Part shown: in pieces, positions 6,266 to 7,010 of the stretch
How the letters are laid out: each line of letters opens with the position of its first letter
Numbering within the stretch: position 1 is the first letter of the stretch
Source of the DNA: JAQVSV01 sp041667045
Lineage (GTDB): Bacteria; Elusimicrobiota; Elusimicrobia; Elusimicrobiales; Elusimicrobiaceae
Direction of reading: 5' to 3'
DNA length: 7,010 nt
Assembly: GCA_041667045.1 (NCBI GenBank)
Contig: JBAYFS010000118.1
Span: 1-7,010, forward strand
Program-made: the position numbers and the translations under genes
The notes under the pieces: generated by a model
What the model was told of the DNA's origin: nothing
What the model saw: the letters and a program-made list of their open reading frames with translations, nothing else
Database searches by the model: none

Positions 6266-6977
6266 CCGGATACTGGTGGGCAACGCCGGTTTTGTGGAGC
6301 TGGTTGATTTCATGGGCGGGGACAACCGCGTGGTATCGTCCGCGCGCGTGACCTTCGCCGGAGAATCGAAGGGCGACGAACGCGATAAAAAGCTGATAAG
6401 CTATCTGCTCGCTCACGCGCACCTTTCCCCGTTCGAGCACAGCGTGTTCCAGCTGCACGTCAAATGCCCCATTTTCGTGGCGCGCCAGTGGATGCGCCAC
6501 CGCTGGGGCTCCTATAACGAGGTGAGCGCCCGCTACACCACGGTGAAAGAGGATTTTTTCGCGCCGGACGCCTTCCGCGCGCAGGACACACACAACAAGC
6601 AGGGCTCGGTTTCGGCGGATTCGTTCGACCAGGAAAAACTGAAAACCATCTACGACGACTCCATAGCGGCAAGCTATAAAGCCTATTGCACGCTTATCGA
6701 AGCGGGCGTCGCGCGGGAAATGGCCAGAATGATCCTCCCCGTCGGGCAGTACACCCAGTTTTACTGGACGGTGAACGCGCGCAGCCTGATGAATTTTCTT
6801 TCCCTCCGGGCGGACGCGCACGCGCAGCAGGAAATCCGGGACTACGCCAACGCGCTTATAGAAATTTTTCGCGGCAGGATGCCGTGGACGTGGGAAGCGT
6901 TCTCCAAAGTGTTCGGAAACGGCGAAAAGCTGTCCGGACCCGCGCAGGATATCGGCGCGCACATAAAAAGTTTCTGA
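6237..6977 (+). CDS. thyX: Flavin-dependent thymidylate synthase ThyX
   Basis: This enzyme makes dTMP from dUMP using methylene-tetrahydrofolate, FAD and NADPH; it is a cytosolic homotetramer and replaces ThyA in many anaerobes. The 246-residue protein carries the ThyX signature RHRWGSYNEVSARY (residues 87-100, fitting RHRxxSxNExSxRY). It also has SPFEHSVFQLHVKCPIFVARQ (64-84) and GVAREMARMILPVGQYTQF (157-175). A third stretch (180-203) fits the dUMP/FAD-binding C-terminal part, N-x-RSLMNFL-x-LR...AQQEIR. The length is normal for the family. Start: ATG at 6237 with AGGAG at 6228-6232, a rather close spacing, and a second GGAG at 6223-6226. The gene overlaps the upstream stop by 29 bases, so it is transcribed with the secreted-protein pair and perhaps translationally coupled. 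Confidence 0.97.
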   Translation: MTECQANGSNRILVGNAGFVELVDFMGGDNRVVSSARVTFAGESKGDERDKKLISYLLAHAHLSPFEHSVFQLHVKCPIFVARQWMRHRWGSYNEVSARYTTVKEDFFAPDAFRAQDTHNKQGSVSADSFDQEKLKTIYDDSIAASYKAYCTLIEAGVAREMARMILPVGQYTQFYWTVNARSLMNFLSLRADAHAQQEIRDYANALIEIFRGRMPWTWEAFSKVFGNGEKLSGPAQDIGAHIKSF

Positions 6978-6991
6978 AGCGAGGTTTAACG

Positions 6992-7010
6992 ATGTTTAAA
7001 TTTCTGGCAA
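6992..7010 (+). CDS. Start of a further gene, cut by the window edge
   Basis: ATG TTT AAA TTT CTG GCA (MFKFLA) follows thyX by 14 bases, with GAGG at 6981-6984 seven bases before the ATG. No terminator lies between the two, so this is most likely the next cistron of the same operon. Six residues give no clue to function; a hydrophobic start is at most compatible with an exported or membrane protein. Confidence 0.6.

Noticed and set aside
6162..6962. Long open frame (266 codons) on the minus strand opposite thyX
   Set aside because: It lies wholly over a certain ThyX gene; the translation has no recognisable motif and is rich in Arg/His/Val, as expected of the antisense of GC-rich coding DNA.

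Overview
The window holds seven genes or gene ends in a moderately GC-rich bacterial sequence. The partners expected of an outer-membrane bacterium are present: two Sec-exported proteins, one membrane-anchored AsmA/TIGR03545-like protein, and ThyX in place of a classical ThyA. Codon usage looks even throughout, and there is no transposase, tRNA, rRNA, integrase or CRISPR array. A Gram-negative, possibly anaerobic lineage (for example Elusimicrobiota-like or deltaproteobacterial) would fit, but that placement is a weak inference from gene content and style.

Left part (1-2905, + strand): the 3' part of an M20 metallopeptidase runs in from the left edge and ends at a very strong intrinsic terminator (1095-1129). 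Only 12 bases after its T-run begins a 563-residue membrane-anchored protein with an AsmA/TIGR03545-like N-terminus. A bidirectional terminator (2863-2905) separates this gene from the convergent mazG.

Centre (2945-3470): mazG, a single-domain NTP pyrophosphohydrolase, lies on the minus strand with a TTG start and a clear Shine-Dalgarno. It shares a short AT-rich divergent promoter region with the next plus-strand unit. The plus-strand promoter sits so close to the ATG at 3465 that the first mRNA may be leaderless.

Right part (3465-7010, + strand): a tightly packed operon. A secreted protein with a FlgT C-terminal-like domain and a VCBS-type repeat is followed, with a one-base TGATG overlap, by a secreted protein that looks like a tandem CbiX-type chelatase lacking the catalytic histidines. 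thyX then overlaps that gene by 29 bases, and a further gene starts 14 bases after thyX at the window edge. The two exported proteins are likely to be made together and may work together in the envelope. Their link to ThyX and dTMP synthesis is probably only co-transcription. The secreted, degenerate CbiX-like protein and its FlgT_C/VCBS partner are the least ordinary part of the window.
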